Notes: a model not told the origin generated them from the sequence alone. Shown: positions 18,877 to 27,321, numbered from the stretch's first letter. The stretch: DNA of 50,876 bases from JAXMAR01 sp046350295 (GCA_046350295.1 JAXMAR010000051.1:1-50876); one strand, 5' to 3'. Numbers and translations: made by a program.

Positions 18877-21080
18877 ATGGCCTCCCTCGACGACGTCCGC
18901 TCCCTCGTTCAGAAGCATTGGGGCTTCGACTCCTTCCGCCCCTTGCAGGAGCAGGCGATCCGGTGCGTCCTGGAGCGCCGCGATTCCCTTGTCGTCCTTC
19001 CCACCGGCGGCGGGAAATCGCTCTGTTACCAGGCGCCGGCTCTCGCCATCGGGGGCGCCACGGTCGTCGTCTCGCCGCTCATTTCGCTGATGAAGGACCA
19101 GGTCGACAGCCTCAAGGCGTGCGGAGTCCCGGCCGTGCAGTTCGACAGCTCGCTCTCCTCTATGGAGCGCGAGGTCCACAAGTTCGACATCCTCCAGGGG
19201 AATGTCCGGCTCATCTTCGTGTCCCCCGAGCGCATCGTCTTCGAAGGCTTCCGCGACATGCTCCGTCGCGCCGAGGTGAAGACGTTCGCCATCGACGAGG
19301 CCCACTGCATCAGCCACTGGGGCCACGATTTCCGCCCCGAATACCGGCAGATCGGCGAGCTGCGCCGGCTCTTCCCCGACGCCTCCTTTCACGGTTACAC
19401 CGCCACCGCCACCGAGCAGGTGCGCGCCGACATCTGCAAACAACTCGGCCTGCAAAACCCCGCGGTCCTCGTCGGCAATTTCGACCGCCCCAACCTCAGC
19501 TATCGCATCCTGCCGCGGACCGATCCCGCCAAACAAATCCTGGACGTGCTCGACCGCCACAAGAAAGAGGCCGGCATCATCTACACGCTCCGCCGCGCCG
19601 AGGTCGACGACTACGCCGAATGGCTCCAGAAGAAGGGCTTCCGCTGCGTCGCCTACCACGCCGGCCTCACCGCCGACGAACGCCGCGCCGCCCAGGACGC
19701 CTTCGCCGCGGAGAAGGTCGACGTCGTCGTCGCCACGGTCGCCTTCGGCATGGGCATCGACCGTTCCAACATCCGCTTCGTCCTGCACGCCAACATGCCC
19801 AAGTCGGTCGAGCACTATCAGCAGGAGACGGGCCGGGCGGGCCGCGACGGTCTCGAAGCCGATTGCGTCCTCCTCTACTCCGCCGGCGACACCATGACCT
19901 GGAAGAAGATCCTGCAGAAGTCGGCCGAGGAGAACCAGGTCGATCCCGACTTTTGCCCAACGCCCTCAAGCACCTGGACGACATGGACCGCTACTGCCGC
20001 TCTGCCCAGTGTCGGCACCGCGCCCTCGTCAACTACTTCGGCCAGGACTACGATCGCTCCAACTGCGGCGCCTGCGACCAGTGCCTCGGCGACACCGAAG
20101 TCGTCCCCGACTCCCTCGTCCTCGCCCAGAAGATTCTCTCCTGCGTCGCCCGCACCGGCGAGCGTTTCGGCGTCGGCCACGTCGTCTCCGTCCTGCGCGG
20201 CGAGAACACCGAGCGCATCCGCTCGCTGGGCCACGACCGCCTCACGACCTTCGGCCTGTGCCGCGACTACGCCAAGAACGAGCTGCGCGACTGGATCTAT
20301 CAGCTCGTCGGCCAGGAGGTGCTGGTGCAGACAACGGACGAGTACCCGATCCTCAAGCTGAACGACGGCTCGTGGCAGGTCTTCCGCAAGGAGCGAACCG
20401 TGCGCCTCGTCCAGCCCCTCGCCGCGCAGGAGGGGGAGGCCCATCAATCGGTCGCCGACGTCGAGCAATGGGAAGGGGTCGACCGTGGCCTCTTCGAAGA
20501 CCTGCGCGAGCTGCGCAAGGACCTCGCCACGCAGCGCAGTGTCCCGCCTTACGTCATCTTCTCCGACGCCACCCTCCGCGCCCTCGCCATGGTGCGCCCG
20601 ACCACGCTCGACAAGCTCCGCTACATCTACGGCATCGGCGACATGAAGCTCCGGGACTTCGGCGACCAGTTCCTCGCCCGCATTGCCGCGTATTGTCAGA
20701 CCAACAACGTCCCCACCGATCGCCCCGTTCAACCGAAGCGCGTGAAGGCGGAGCGCAGGCCCGGCTCCATGTCCAGGGGCAAGAGCCGCGCCTTCGAGCT
20801 GTTTCGCGAAGGCTGCGACGCGGAGGAAGTGATGGGGCAGCTCGGCCGGGCCAAGAGCACGGTGGAGGGGTACCTGGCGGAGTACATCGAGCACGAGAAC
20901 CCGGACGCCATCGACCGCTTTGTTTCGCCCGCCATCGTCACGCAGGTGACGGAAGCGGCGGAGAAGGACGGGACGGGGTATTTGAAGCCGATCTTCGTGG
21001 CGCTGGGGGAGAAGGTGCCGTATGAGACGATCCGGCTGGTGATGGCGAGCGTGAACGGGCGGAAGCAACGGGGTGGTTAG
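18877..21080 (+). CDS. recQ: ATP-dependent DNA helicase RecQ, interrupted by a one-base frameshift
   Basis: The N-terminal part has RecQ motif 0 and the superfamily 2 motifs: SFRPLQEQAI, Walker A LPTGGGKSLCY, VSPLISLMKDQV, DEAHCISHWGHDFRPEY, SFHGYTATATEQV and, in the second RecA lobe, GIIYTLRR and TVAFGMGIDRSNIR...QETGRAGRDG. The Zn-binding segment (YCRSAQCRHRALVNYF then CGACDQC) and the RQC/HRDC-like tail (LFEDLRELRKDLATQ) continue in the -1 frame. One missing T in the TTTT run at about 19954 (DF|LPNALKHL) would restore a product of about 734 aa. By family knowledge it unwinds DNA 3'-5' in recombination repair. A C-terminal extension (GKSRAFELFREGC...) looks like an HTH-40 domain seen in some RecQs. 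The single homopolymer indel suggests assembly error more than decay. Confidence 0.88.
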
Positions 21081-21288
21081 CCTGACACACGGACAGCGTG
21101 GAGAGGACCGTGGCGATCTACAAGCGTCTCAGGTGTCTCACCGGGAAGGCGCCCTCGCCGGAGGAGATCCAGCGAGTGCGAAAGCGTCAGCAAGCACGGC
21201 ACACTCGATCCCGCGCGGATGGGCCAAGTTCCCCGAGGCGCGGGTAGAATAGAGGAGGCTGTCCGCCCCATTTGCAAAGGATCCGCAC

Positions 21289-21492
21289 ATGAGTGAAGCC
21301 GTTCACGAGATCATCGATCGTATCCAGCGCCTGCCCGCCGACGAGCGCTTGGCGCTGGAAAACTACTTGGCCGAGCAAGCTGAGGCCGAATGGCGCCGAG
21401 AGGCAGAGGCAGCCCGGAAACTAGCGCGCGAAAGAGGCATCGATCAGGCCGCCATCGACCGCGCCGTCGAGAACGTCCGCCATCGGTCATGA
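21289..21492 (+). CDS. Antitoxin of a PIN-domain toxin-antitoxin pair
   Basis: A 67-aa, highly charged helical protein (VHEIIDRIQRLPADERLALENYLAEQ) of the type that accompanies VapC-like nucleases and neutralises them while binding the shared promoter. Its stop overlaps the start of the PIN gene as ATGA (21489-21492), the usual coupling for such pairs. The exact DNA-binding family is not clear from sequence. Confidence 0.7.
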   Translation: MSEAVHEIIDRIQRLPADERLALENYLAEQAEAEWRREAEAARKLARERGIDQAAIDRAVENVRHRS

Positions 21493-21914
21493 AGATCTTC
21501 TTCGACACGAATGTGTACGTGGCCGAAGCCCTGCTCGGCGCCGCGGCCGAGGAAATGCTCGCCGTGACGGAGCGAGCATCGTGGCGGATCTACGCCAGCA
21601 CCTATGTGCTCGATGAACTCGAACGGGTCATCGGCGAAGAGCTTGGCTTTCCCCAGCGATTGGCGTCACTGTCGCGGGGCCGCGTCGTTCGCCGCGCCAT
21701 CATGGTGGAGCCTGGGGAATCGCGACACGTCGTGCCAGATGACGTGAAGGACACTCCCATCCTCCGCGCCGCCCTCGCAGCGAGCGTCGATTACCTTGTG
21801 ACCAACGATCGCCACCTGCTTGATCTCCATCCCTATGAGGGACTTCGGATCATCTCCATGACGGCGTATCGCCTCCTGCTCCAAGCCGAAGGTTTGATTC
21901 CGCCGGACAAATGA
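21489..21914 (+). CDS. PIN-domain ribonuclease toxin (VapC-like)
   Basis: The 141-aa product starts at ATG 21489, giving the PIN opening MKIFFDTNVYV with the first catalytic Asp. The Glu in YVLDELERV, the Asp in PDDVKDTPILRAA and the Asp in LVTNDRHLLDL complete the acidic set for a metal-dependent RNase. Such toxins cleave RNA when the unstable antitoxin is lost. The upstream extension in the same frame is rejected because it would run through the antitoxin gene. The pair sits just downstream of recQ and converges with the fmd cluster. Confidence 0.82.
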   Translation: MKIFFDTNVYVAEALLGAAAEEMLAVTERASWRIYASTYVLDELERVIGEELGFPQRLASLSRGRVVRRAIMVEPGESRHVVPDDVKDTPILRAALAASVDYLVTNDRHLLDLHPYEGLRIISMTAYRLLLQAEGLIPPDK

Positions 21915-21959
21915 CCCGTCGCGTCGCACCGTGGCGGTTTATCTGACGCCCGAAAAAGA

Positions 21960-22769
21960 TCAGGCGTGGTCTGGCTGCCAGACGAAGACCTCGCCCTTGC
22001 CCGGAACACAGTTGTCCCCGGTGTAGCGCCGGTAGCAACCGCCTTCGATCGGAAGTTGCACGCCGAGGCCCCCGAGATACTTGGCGTAGATGCGCAGAAA
22101 CGGGGGCGTGTAGAGCGACGCGTGGGAAAACGTCGGCGCGAGCTCGACGGGCTTGAGCGAGACGATGGTGCCGCGGAACATCCAGGCGCCCGTGCGAAGC
22201 TCGGCGCCGCTGCACAGGAGAATCGTCCCCCCCTTCATCTGCAGCCCGGCGAAATCGCGCACGGGACCGCGGATGACGATGACGCCGCGCTTCATGCGCA
22301 TGCCCACCTCCAGACCCGCCGAGCCGCCGACGAGGATGGCGCCCCCCTTCATGCCTGCGAGGCTGCCGCGGTAAGCCGCGCCGATCTGGCCGCCGGCGTT
22401 GCCGGCGATGCGGATGAGGCCGTCGCTCATCTCGGCCCCGACCCAGTCCGAAGCGTTGCCCGTGACCTCGATGGTCCCGCCCTTCATGTGGGCGCCCAGG
22501 TGCATGCCGGCGTTGCCGCGGACCGTGAGTCGGCCGCGCGTCATGGCGCGGCCCAGCCACTTGACCTTCGCCGCGTCGCCGTGCACCTCGAGCTGATCGC
22601 TGTCGGCCCCGTCGACGTCGAAGAACTCGTCGAGCCGGCACTGCCGTTTGCCAAGGAAGACCGGCAGAGCGCGGATGGCGTCGTTGGCGAGGCCGACCGT
22701 CCGATCCGGACAGACGGCCTCGGCCTCGAGCGGCACGGAGGGTTGCTTCTTGAGCGTGAGGGTGATCAT
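21960..22769 (-). CDS. fmdC: Formylmethanofuran dehydrogenase subunit C
   Basis: The 269-aa product (start chosen at ATG 22769, 23 bp after fmdA; an upstream start would overlap fmdA) has the GXGXG-type beta-helix of FwdC/FhcC. It shows repeated units such as GRLTVRGNAGMHLGAHMKGG, GTIEVTGNASDWVGAEMSDG and GVIVIRGPVRDFAGLQMKGG, ending in a family-specific tail (YLGGLGVQLP...CYRRYTGDN). FmdC is the structural subunit linking the dehydrogenase (B/D) and hydrolase (A) parts. It is the last gene of the cluster. Confidence 0.92.
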   Translation of the reverse strand: MITLTLKKQPSVPLEAEAVCPDRTVGLANDAIRALPVFLGKRQCRLDEFFDVDGADSDQLEVHGDAAKVKWLGRAMTRGRLTVRGNAGMHLGAHMKGGTIEVTGNASDWVGAEMSDGLIRIAGNAGGQIGAAYRGSLAGMKGGAILVGGSAGLEVGMRMKRGVIVIRGPVRDFAGLQMKGGTILLCSGAELRTGAWMFRGTIVSLKPVELAPTFSHASLYTPPFLRIYAKYLGGLGVQLPIEGGCYRRYTGDNCVPGKGEVFVWQPDHA

Positions 22770-22792
22770 GACGGGCGGCGGCCCCGGGTGGT

Positions 22793-24424
22793 TCACGATG
22801 GCTTCGGTTCGCACAGCGACAGTCCATGCACGCGCTCCAGCTCGACCGGATAGTTCTCGAAGGACATCGTGTATTGCTGCTGGAACACTGGTTTGAGGAA
22901 GTCTTCGATCTTCGGGTCAAACGCGGGCTTGACGACGAACGCGTGGCCGTTCTGCGTGTTCTTGATGTCCCCCTCCTCGACGACGATCTCGCCCGCCTTG
23001 ATGACGTAGCGCGGATAGCGGAACATGTGCTCGCCGTCCGGGTTCTGGTTGTAGATCGCGACGTCGGCGTCGGCCCCGACGCCCAGATGCCCCTTCTGCT
23101 TCAACCCGAGCGCCCGCGCCGGGCCGGCCGAGGTGATGATCGCGATCTCGTAGAGGGAATATTCGCGGTCGAGGTCGCCGAGGACGACGCGCGCCAGCGC
23201 CTTGGCCGGCAGCTTCTTGACGCGCTCCTTGCGGACATCGGCGTGCATCAGCAGGTGGATGATCTCCGGATAACGCCAGAAGCAGGCGCCGTTGGGATGG
23301 TCGGTCGTCAGGAAGATGCGCCAGGGATCGTCGATCAGCAGCAACAGTTCCAGGCCGACCGCCCATTGCACGGCGTTGACCAGGTTGCTCCCCTTGTAGG
23401 TGTAGGGGACGATGCCGCAGCCGGTCTCGTTCTCGACATCGAGGTTGCCCCACTTCCGGCCCGTGAGCTGATAGAGCAGATGTTGCCAGGGGCCGTCGGC
23501 GGTGATCGTCACGGCGTTCCCGAACAGGACGGCGCCGGCGTCGCAAGTGAGGTTCGGGCGCTTGTTGAAATAGTCGGCGATCTGCGTCGCCTCCGAGCGC
23601 ATCGTGTGCCAGTCGTCGCCGCCATAGGCATGGAACTGGAGGTGGGCCATGTGGGCGCGGCGGCCTTCGAGCACCTTCATGGTCTCGAGCGTGGTGACGA
23701 CGTTGCCGGGAGCGCCGAGGTTGTTGCAGTGCAGGTGCAGCGGGTGCGGCAGGCCAAGCTCGTCGACGATGCGGGCCAGGTTGCCGATGATCGTGGCCGG
23801 TGTCACCTTGTTGTACCCGTACACCGGCTCGTGCAGTTGCTTGGCGTCCTTGCCCCATTTCCACGCCGTGACGCCGCCGGGATTGACGGCCTTGACCCCG
23901 TAGACCTTGGCGGCCCAGATGAGCCAGGCGACGACCTGCTTGGCGCGCTCGACGTCCCCCGCCTCCATCAGGTCCATCACGATTTCATTGTTGGCCATCA
24001 ACAAGCAGGCGGCCTTGTCGATGATCGGCGTATCGTTCAGCTCCTCGTGCGTGTGCTTGGCGGAGAGGACGGGAACCGCGGCCTCGACGACTGTCGTGTA
24101 GCCCATGCCGGCGTAGAGGTAGCCGGTGGCGAAAGTGGTCGGCGTGGGGCCGCCGATGCCGGCACGGGTGTGCTCGGTGTGCATGAACTTCTGGGCGGCG
24201 CGCTGGTTCTCCGGAGTCATGGCCCGGGCGAAGTTGAGCGCGGCCCCGGCGACGTGCGTGTGGATGTCGACGCCGCCCGGAAAGACGACCATGCCCGCGG
24301 CGTCGAGCGTGCGGCCGCCCTGGACATCGGCGACGATCTTGCCGTTGTCGATGCAGATATCCTTGACGACGCCGTTGATGTTGTGGGCGGGATCGTAGAC
24401 CTTGCCGCCCTTGATGCGAAGCAT
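22793..24424 (-). CDS. fmdA: Formylmethanofuran dehydrogenase subunit A (amidohydrolase)
   Basis: The 543-aa protein is a binuclear zinc amidohydrolase of the FwdA/FhcA family. The first metal site is VDIHTHVAGAALNFARAM, the carbamylated Lys lies in the region MANNEIVMDL...KAVNPGG, further ligands are in LHLHCNNLG and MAHLQFHAYGG, and the catalytic Asp in FLTTDHPNGACFW. By family knowledge it joins formate and methanofuran to make formylmethanofuran (or the reverse), with formate passed through an internal channel from subunit B. It is near normal length. It follows the toxin-antitoxin pair by 45 bp and is co-directional with fmdC. Confidence 0.95.
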   Translation of the reverse strand: MLRIKGGKVYDPAHNINGVVKDICIDNGKIVADVQGGRTLDAAGMVVFPGGVDIHTHVAGAALNFARAMTPENQRAAQKFMHTEHTRAGIGGPTPTTFATGYLYAGMGYTTVVEAAVPVLSAKHTHEELNDTPIIDKAACLLMANNEIVMDLMEAGDVERAKQVVAWLIWAAKVYGVKAVNPGGVTAWKWGKDAKQLHEPVYGYNKVTPATIIGNLARIVDELGLPHPLHLHCNNLGAPGNVVTTLETMKVLEGRRAHMAHLQFHAYGGDDWHTMRSEATQIADYFNKRPNLTCDAGAVLFGNAVTITADGPWQHLLYQLTGRKWGNLDVENETGCGIVPYTYKGSNLVNAVQWAVGLELLLLIDDPWRIFLTTDHPNGACFWRYPEIIHLLMHADVRKERVKKLPAKALARVVLGDLDREYSLYEIAIITSAGPARALGLKQKGHLGVGADADVAIYNQNPDGEHMFRYPRYVIKAGEIVVEEGDIKNTQNGHAFVVKPAFDPKIEDFLKPVFQQQYTMSFENYPVELERVHGLSLCEPKPS

Positions 24425-24469
24425 GCGTTTTCCGTGGCTGGAAGAACCATCGAACGGTTCTTTTTGTAT

Positions 24470-24889
24470 TTATCCCTTCATCGGCAGGTAGAGCCGACCG
24501 GACCCGCGGACCTCATCGATACGCAGCAGGTAATCGAAGAAGTCCTCCAGGACCTTTTCCGCATAGGAGCGGACGGTCTGGAATTTCGAGATGTTCGAGA
24601 TCGTGAAGATGGGAAGGCTGTCAGGCGTGTTGTGGAGCCGCAGAGCGGCCTCCATGGAATCCGGCGAATCATAGTTGCGATTGTCGGTGACCAGGAGCAA
24701 GTTCTGCGTCTGGCAAGTGCGCCATATCTCGACATCGGACGACCCTCTTGACAGGCCCACGTCCCGAAAATGCTTCAAGGCCAGTCCGAGACCGCTCCAG
24801 ATTTCGGCCCAGCTTCCCGACTGCATCTGACGTGCGAGCGCTTGAACTTGGCCTTCCACGTTGATGTCAGCGAGGATTGCCAGCACCAT
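24470..24889 (-). CDS. PIN-like (DUF5615-type) toxin candidate
   Basis: The 139-aa product starts at ATG 24889, overlapping the DUF433 gene by 23 bp; an upstream ATG would bury the fold. The N-terminal ILADINVEGQV carries the first Asp, and the central LLVTDNRNYDSPDS carries the TDN-type Asp pair typical of PIN-like nucleases. The C-terminus (LEDFFDYLLRIDEVRGSGRLYLP) is helical. DUF433 antitoxins are typically found with DUF5615 PIN-like toxins, so the overlap and gene order support a toxin-antitoxin role. It lies inside the fmd cluster, between fmdB and fmdA. Confidence 0.65.
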   Translation of the reverse strand: MVLAILADINVEGQVQALARQMQSGSWAEIWSGLGLALKHFRDVGLSRGSSDVEIWRTCQTQNLLLVTDNRNYDSPDSMEAALRLHNTPDSLPIFTISNISKFQTVRSYAEKVLEDFFDYLLRIDEVRGSGRLYLPMKG

Positions 24890-25277
24890 TCGTCTCCGAG
24901 CGTCGCTCGGCGATAATACGCTTGAAGCGGCGTAGGCGTTCTTCCGTGGTCTCCTCAACGATGGGATAGAGATCGCGCTGTCGTTCGAGCTGACGCTCGC
25001 GGTACTCCATCACCTCGCGATCCTTCTCGTCCAACTCTTCCTTGTGCGCACGATAGTACGCTTTAACGACGCCAATTTCCTCCGGCGTCAGGCTCGGAAT
25101 CCAACCGATAATCTCCTCATGACTGCAGTCACGCTGAAAATAAGGCACCAGATCCAGAACCGTGATGCGGCTCGTGGAGAGTTGCAGTCCCCGACCACGA
25201 TCGATCAACGTGGGCCGTTGACTCTCGTCGTTTATTTTCTTTTCGTCAATTTCCACGTCACCCCACCGCCTTTCCAT
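24867..25277 (-). CDS. DUF433-type antitoxin
   Basis: The 136-aa product has the DUF433 winged-helix core: LSTSRITVLDLVPYFQ, then DCSHEEIIGWIPSLTPEEI, then VVKAYYRAHKEEL. A long charged helix follows. DUF433 proteins are usually antitoxins with a DNA-binding domain, paired with DUF5615 PIN-like toxins such as the product of the overlapping downstream gene. The start overlaps the 3' end of fmdB by 20 bp, so it would be translated with that gene. This is an unusual position for a toxin-antitoxin pair and splits the fmd cluster. Confidence 0.75.
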   Translation of the reverse strand: MERRWGDVEIDEKKINDESQRPTLIDRGRGLQLSTSRITVLDLVPYFQRDCSHEEIIGWIPSLTPEEIGVVKAYYRAHKEELDEKDREVMEYRERQLERQRDLYPIVEETTEERLRRFKRIIAERRSETNGAGNPR

Positions 25278-26586
25278 TCCGCCCCGGCAGCCACGCCGGC
25301 CGCCGCTTCACCGCGTCACGGATGCGACGGACGATCTGCTCGTCGGTCGGATAGGGAGACTTGAGCGCGGGCCGCAGCGGCAGCGGGATCTCATCCATGC
25401 GATAGGCCGTGCCGGGGGCGCTGATGCCGGTCGCCGCGGTGGTGAAGTGGACGCGGGCCAGGCGGCTCGTGTGCGTCACCTTGGGGTCGAGCACGATGGT
25501 CGGGACGCGCGCCAGGTGGTCGATGGCCGGCTGCGGCATCGTCGCCCCGGGGTCGGCGCCGAGCACGAGGCAGGCGTCGATGTCGCCGCGCACCAGGAGG
25601 TCCACCGTCGAGAACTCGCCGGGATTGAAGCGCGGATAGCCGCGGCACAGGTTGACGCCGAACGGATATCCGGTCGAGTAGCGCATGACGACGTCGGCGC
25701 CGGTGACGTTGCCGTGGCCGCGCATCGGCATGCAGACGAACTTGGTGAAGGCGTTCATCTCGGCCGCCAGCATGAGGACGCCGGCCGAGTTCATGTGCTT
25801 GCCGCGCGTCATCGACAGGCCCATGCCAAAGAAGATGACGCCGAAACGGGCCGCCTTCATCATGTCGACCAGCTCACGCACCTGCTCGAGGGTGACGCCG
25901 ATATCCGCCAGGCCCGCCTCGTTCACGCGCTGCCCCTTGATCAGGGCGCGCAGCACGGCGATCAGCTCGAAGTCCTTGCCCGGACGGATCTGCAAGAAGA
26001 CGTCCGCCGCTTTGGCGCTGGGTGTCTCGCGGATATCGACCAGGACCATGGTCCGGTCCTTGCGGCCGTTGGGTGTGAACTTCCCTTTCTGCGTGAGGGA
26101 GTACTTCGTGAAATGCCGCGGATGGCATTCGGCCGGGTTGCCGCCCCAGTAGATCATGAAGTCGGCGCGGTTCTTCACTTCGCCGAGCGTGCACGAGACC
26201 TTGCCGCCCAACTGGGCGGCGATTTCCGTTGGCCCGTGTCAGAGCGAGGTATGGCTGTCGATGACGCCGCCGATCAGCTCGGCCAGCGACACCGCCTCCC
26301 GCTGCGCCTCGCACGTGATGTTGCTCATGCCGTAGACGAGCGGCATGTTCGCGTTCAGGAGATAATCGGCCGCCGCTTCGACCGCGTCGTCCACCGACGC
26401 CGGCCGGCCATCGATCAACGCATCGGGATAGAGGCGCTCGGCGGTGTGGTTCTTGAACCAGGATTCCCCGAGGCTGCACGCTCGCTTGGTCTCGACGATC
26501 TTCTCGGCGTCCGCGTGCAGCTCGATGTCGTCGCAGACGCAGCCGCAAAAGGTGCAGGTCGCATTCTTGACTACAGTCAGATTCAT
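25258..26586 (-). CDS. fmdB: Formylmethanofuran dehydrogenase subunit B, probable selenoprotein (in-frame TGA = Sec116)
   Basis: I read one gene of 442 codons with an internal TGA at 26239-26241 (residue 116). The N-terminus CTFCGCVCDDIE plus C37 gives the [4Fe-4S] Cys pattern of the molybdo/tungstopterin oxidoreductases. The TGA sits in SHTSL-U-HGPTEIA, exactly where archaeal FwdB has its metal-ligand Cys (Sec in some methanogens) within a (C/U)HGP motif; E. coli FdhF also has U-H-G-P. The frame continues without a break: DFMIYWGGNPAECHPRH, VLVDIRETPSAKAAD, FGMGLSMTRG, GADPGATMPQPAIDHL. Reading the halves as two proteins would remove the active site. By family knowledge it reduces CO2 to formate or oxidises formate, working with fmdA. 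Methylobacterium FhcB lacks this redox site, as I recall. Confidence 0.88.
26203..26241 (-). promoter_or_regulatory. Candidate bacterial SECIS element in fmdB
   Basis: Downstream of the UGA (26241-26239) come 18 nt and then a perfect 7-bp stem, GCCGCCC / GGGCGGC, closed by an AGUU loop (26220-26203). The spacing of 25 nt from UGA to loop and a G in the second loop position meet the usual bacterial SECIS criteria as I recall them. A weaker lower stem could form between GGGCC and GGUCU. The sequence after UGA (CACGGGCCA) is nearly the same as in E. coli fdhF. Confidence 0.7.
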
Positions 26587-26645
26587 CGCTTTTCTCGTTT
26601 CGGAGTTTCGTTGCGAGCGCCCGGACCGGGCGGCACGAGGAACGT

Positions 26646-26804
26646 TCAGCCCAGGGCGCGGCCGCGGAAGCTGCCGCGGATGCGCCGTGGCATGAAGCGT
26701 CCCGCGGCGATCTCTTCCCAGGCGGCGACACCGCCCTGCGGCGGCCTGTCCCCGTGTCCTATGTCATGCGCAAGCTTTTTATCGTCCATTGTCGTGCTTT
26801 CCAT
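26646..26804 (-). CDS. Small protein in the fmd cluster (52 aa)
   Basis: The start codon shares a base with the fmdD stop (TGATG at 26802-26806), so translation would be coupled. The product has an acidic, His-containing start (DDKKLAHDIGHGDRPPQGG) and a strongly basic end (GRFMPRRIRGSFRGRALG). I do not recognise it. The distinct polarity and the tight coupling between fmdD and fmdB suggest a real accessory peptide; conservation is untested. Confidence 0.5.
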   Translation of the reverse strand: MESTTMDDKKLAHDIGHGDRPPQGGVAAWEEIAAGRFMPRRIRGSFRGRALG

Positions 26805-27151
26805 CAGGAGCCCGTTTCGCGCAGCGGTTCGACTTGAACTTCCCACCCCTTGGACGTCGGCATGCCGGTGCCGTCCGTGGTTTGGCCCATGAGGTGGCAA
26901 GTCGGCGGTCCGTAAGGAACAAAGATCATTCCTCGGGGAACCTTCCCCTCCTTGCACAAGAACGTCGCCTCGCCGTTGTCCGACCACACCCGCACCCGCG
27001 CGCCGGAGGCGATGCCCTCCTCCTTCATGTCGTCCGCGTGCATCGTGATCGTCGTCGTCAGCGCCAGGTACTCCGGCGAGTCCTTGCCGACGTTGATCTG
27101 CTGGCCCTGCTTCGTCGTCCGGCCGGCGTTCATCAGGTACCGCTTCCCCAT
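26804..27151 (-). CDS. fmdD: Formylmethanofuran dehydrogenase subunit D (molybdopterin-dinucleotide-binding)
   Basis: The 115-aa protein is the small beta-barrel domain that caps the pterin cofactor, separate from subunit B as in archaeal FwdD. It begins MGKRYLMNAGRTTKQGQQIN, with GKDSPEYLALTTTITMHADDMKEEG in the middle and a cofactor-contact region IFVPYGPPTCHLMGQTTDGTGMP. Together with the intact Fe-S and Sec sites of FmdB this implies a redox-active complex, not only a formyl hydrolase. It heads the cluster, after a weak promoter, with GAGG upstream of its ATG. Confidence 0.88.
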   Translation of the reverse strand: MGKRYLMNAGRTTKQGQQINVGKDSPEYLALTTTITMHADDMKEEGIASGARVRVWSDNGEATFLCKEGKVPRGMIFVPYGPPTCHLMGQTTDGTGMPTSKGWEVQVEPLRETGS

Positions 27152-27195
27152 CGGAGCCTCTTGCGAAACAGCGCGGCGAGCGTGCCACTTTCATC

Positions 27196-27223
27196 AATCT
27201 AGCGGAATCGGCGCCGCTCGCAA
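27196..27223 (-). promoter_or_regulatory. Possible promoter of the fmd cluster
   Basis: On the minus strand TTGCGA (27223-27218) and TAGATT (27201-27196) are 16 bp apart, about 45 bp upstream of the fmdD start. The match is moderate. This divergent spacer also serves the gene at 27322, for which no good promoter was seen. Confidence 0.32.
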
Positions 27224-27321
27224 GCGCCACGTTGGATGCCTATTGCCAGCGCCGTCGTTAGAATATTGGCATCCGGGGCGAGCCTCCCACCGCCGCCCGT
27301 TTCGTCACACACCGGAAAACC

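Noticed and set aside
22826..24751. 641-codon plus-strand open frame opposite fmdA
   Set aside because: No motifs; fmdA has a full amidohydrolase metal site.
26239..26586. Two separate proteins for fmdB (115 aa and 317 aa)
   Set aside because: The second frame is the same as the first, begins inside a conserved core, and the stop lies at the active-site residue with a SECIS-like hairpin. One Sec gene explains this better.
27243..27264. Promoter of the UDP-glucuronate decarboxylase gene (TTGCCA ... TAGAAT)
   Set aside because: The spacing between the two boxes is only 10 bp, too short for a sigma70 promoter.
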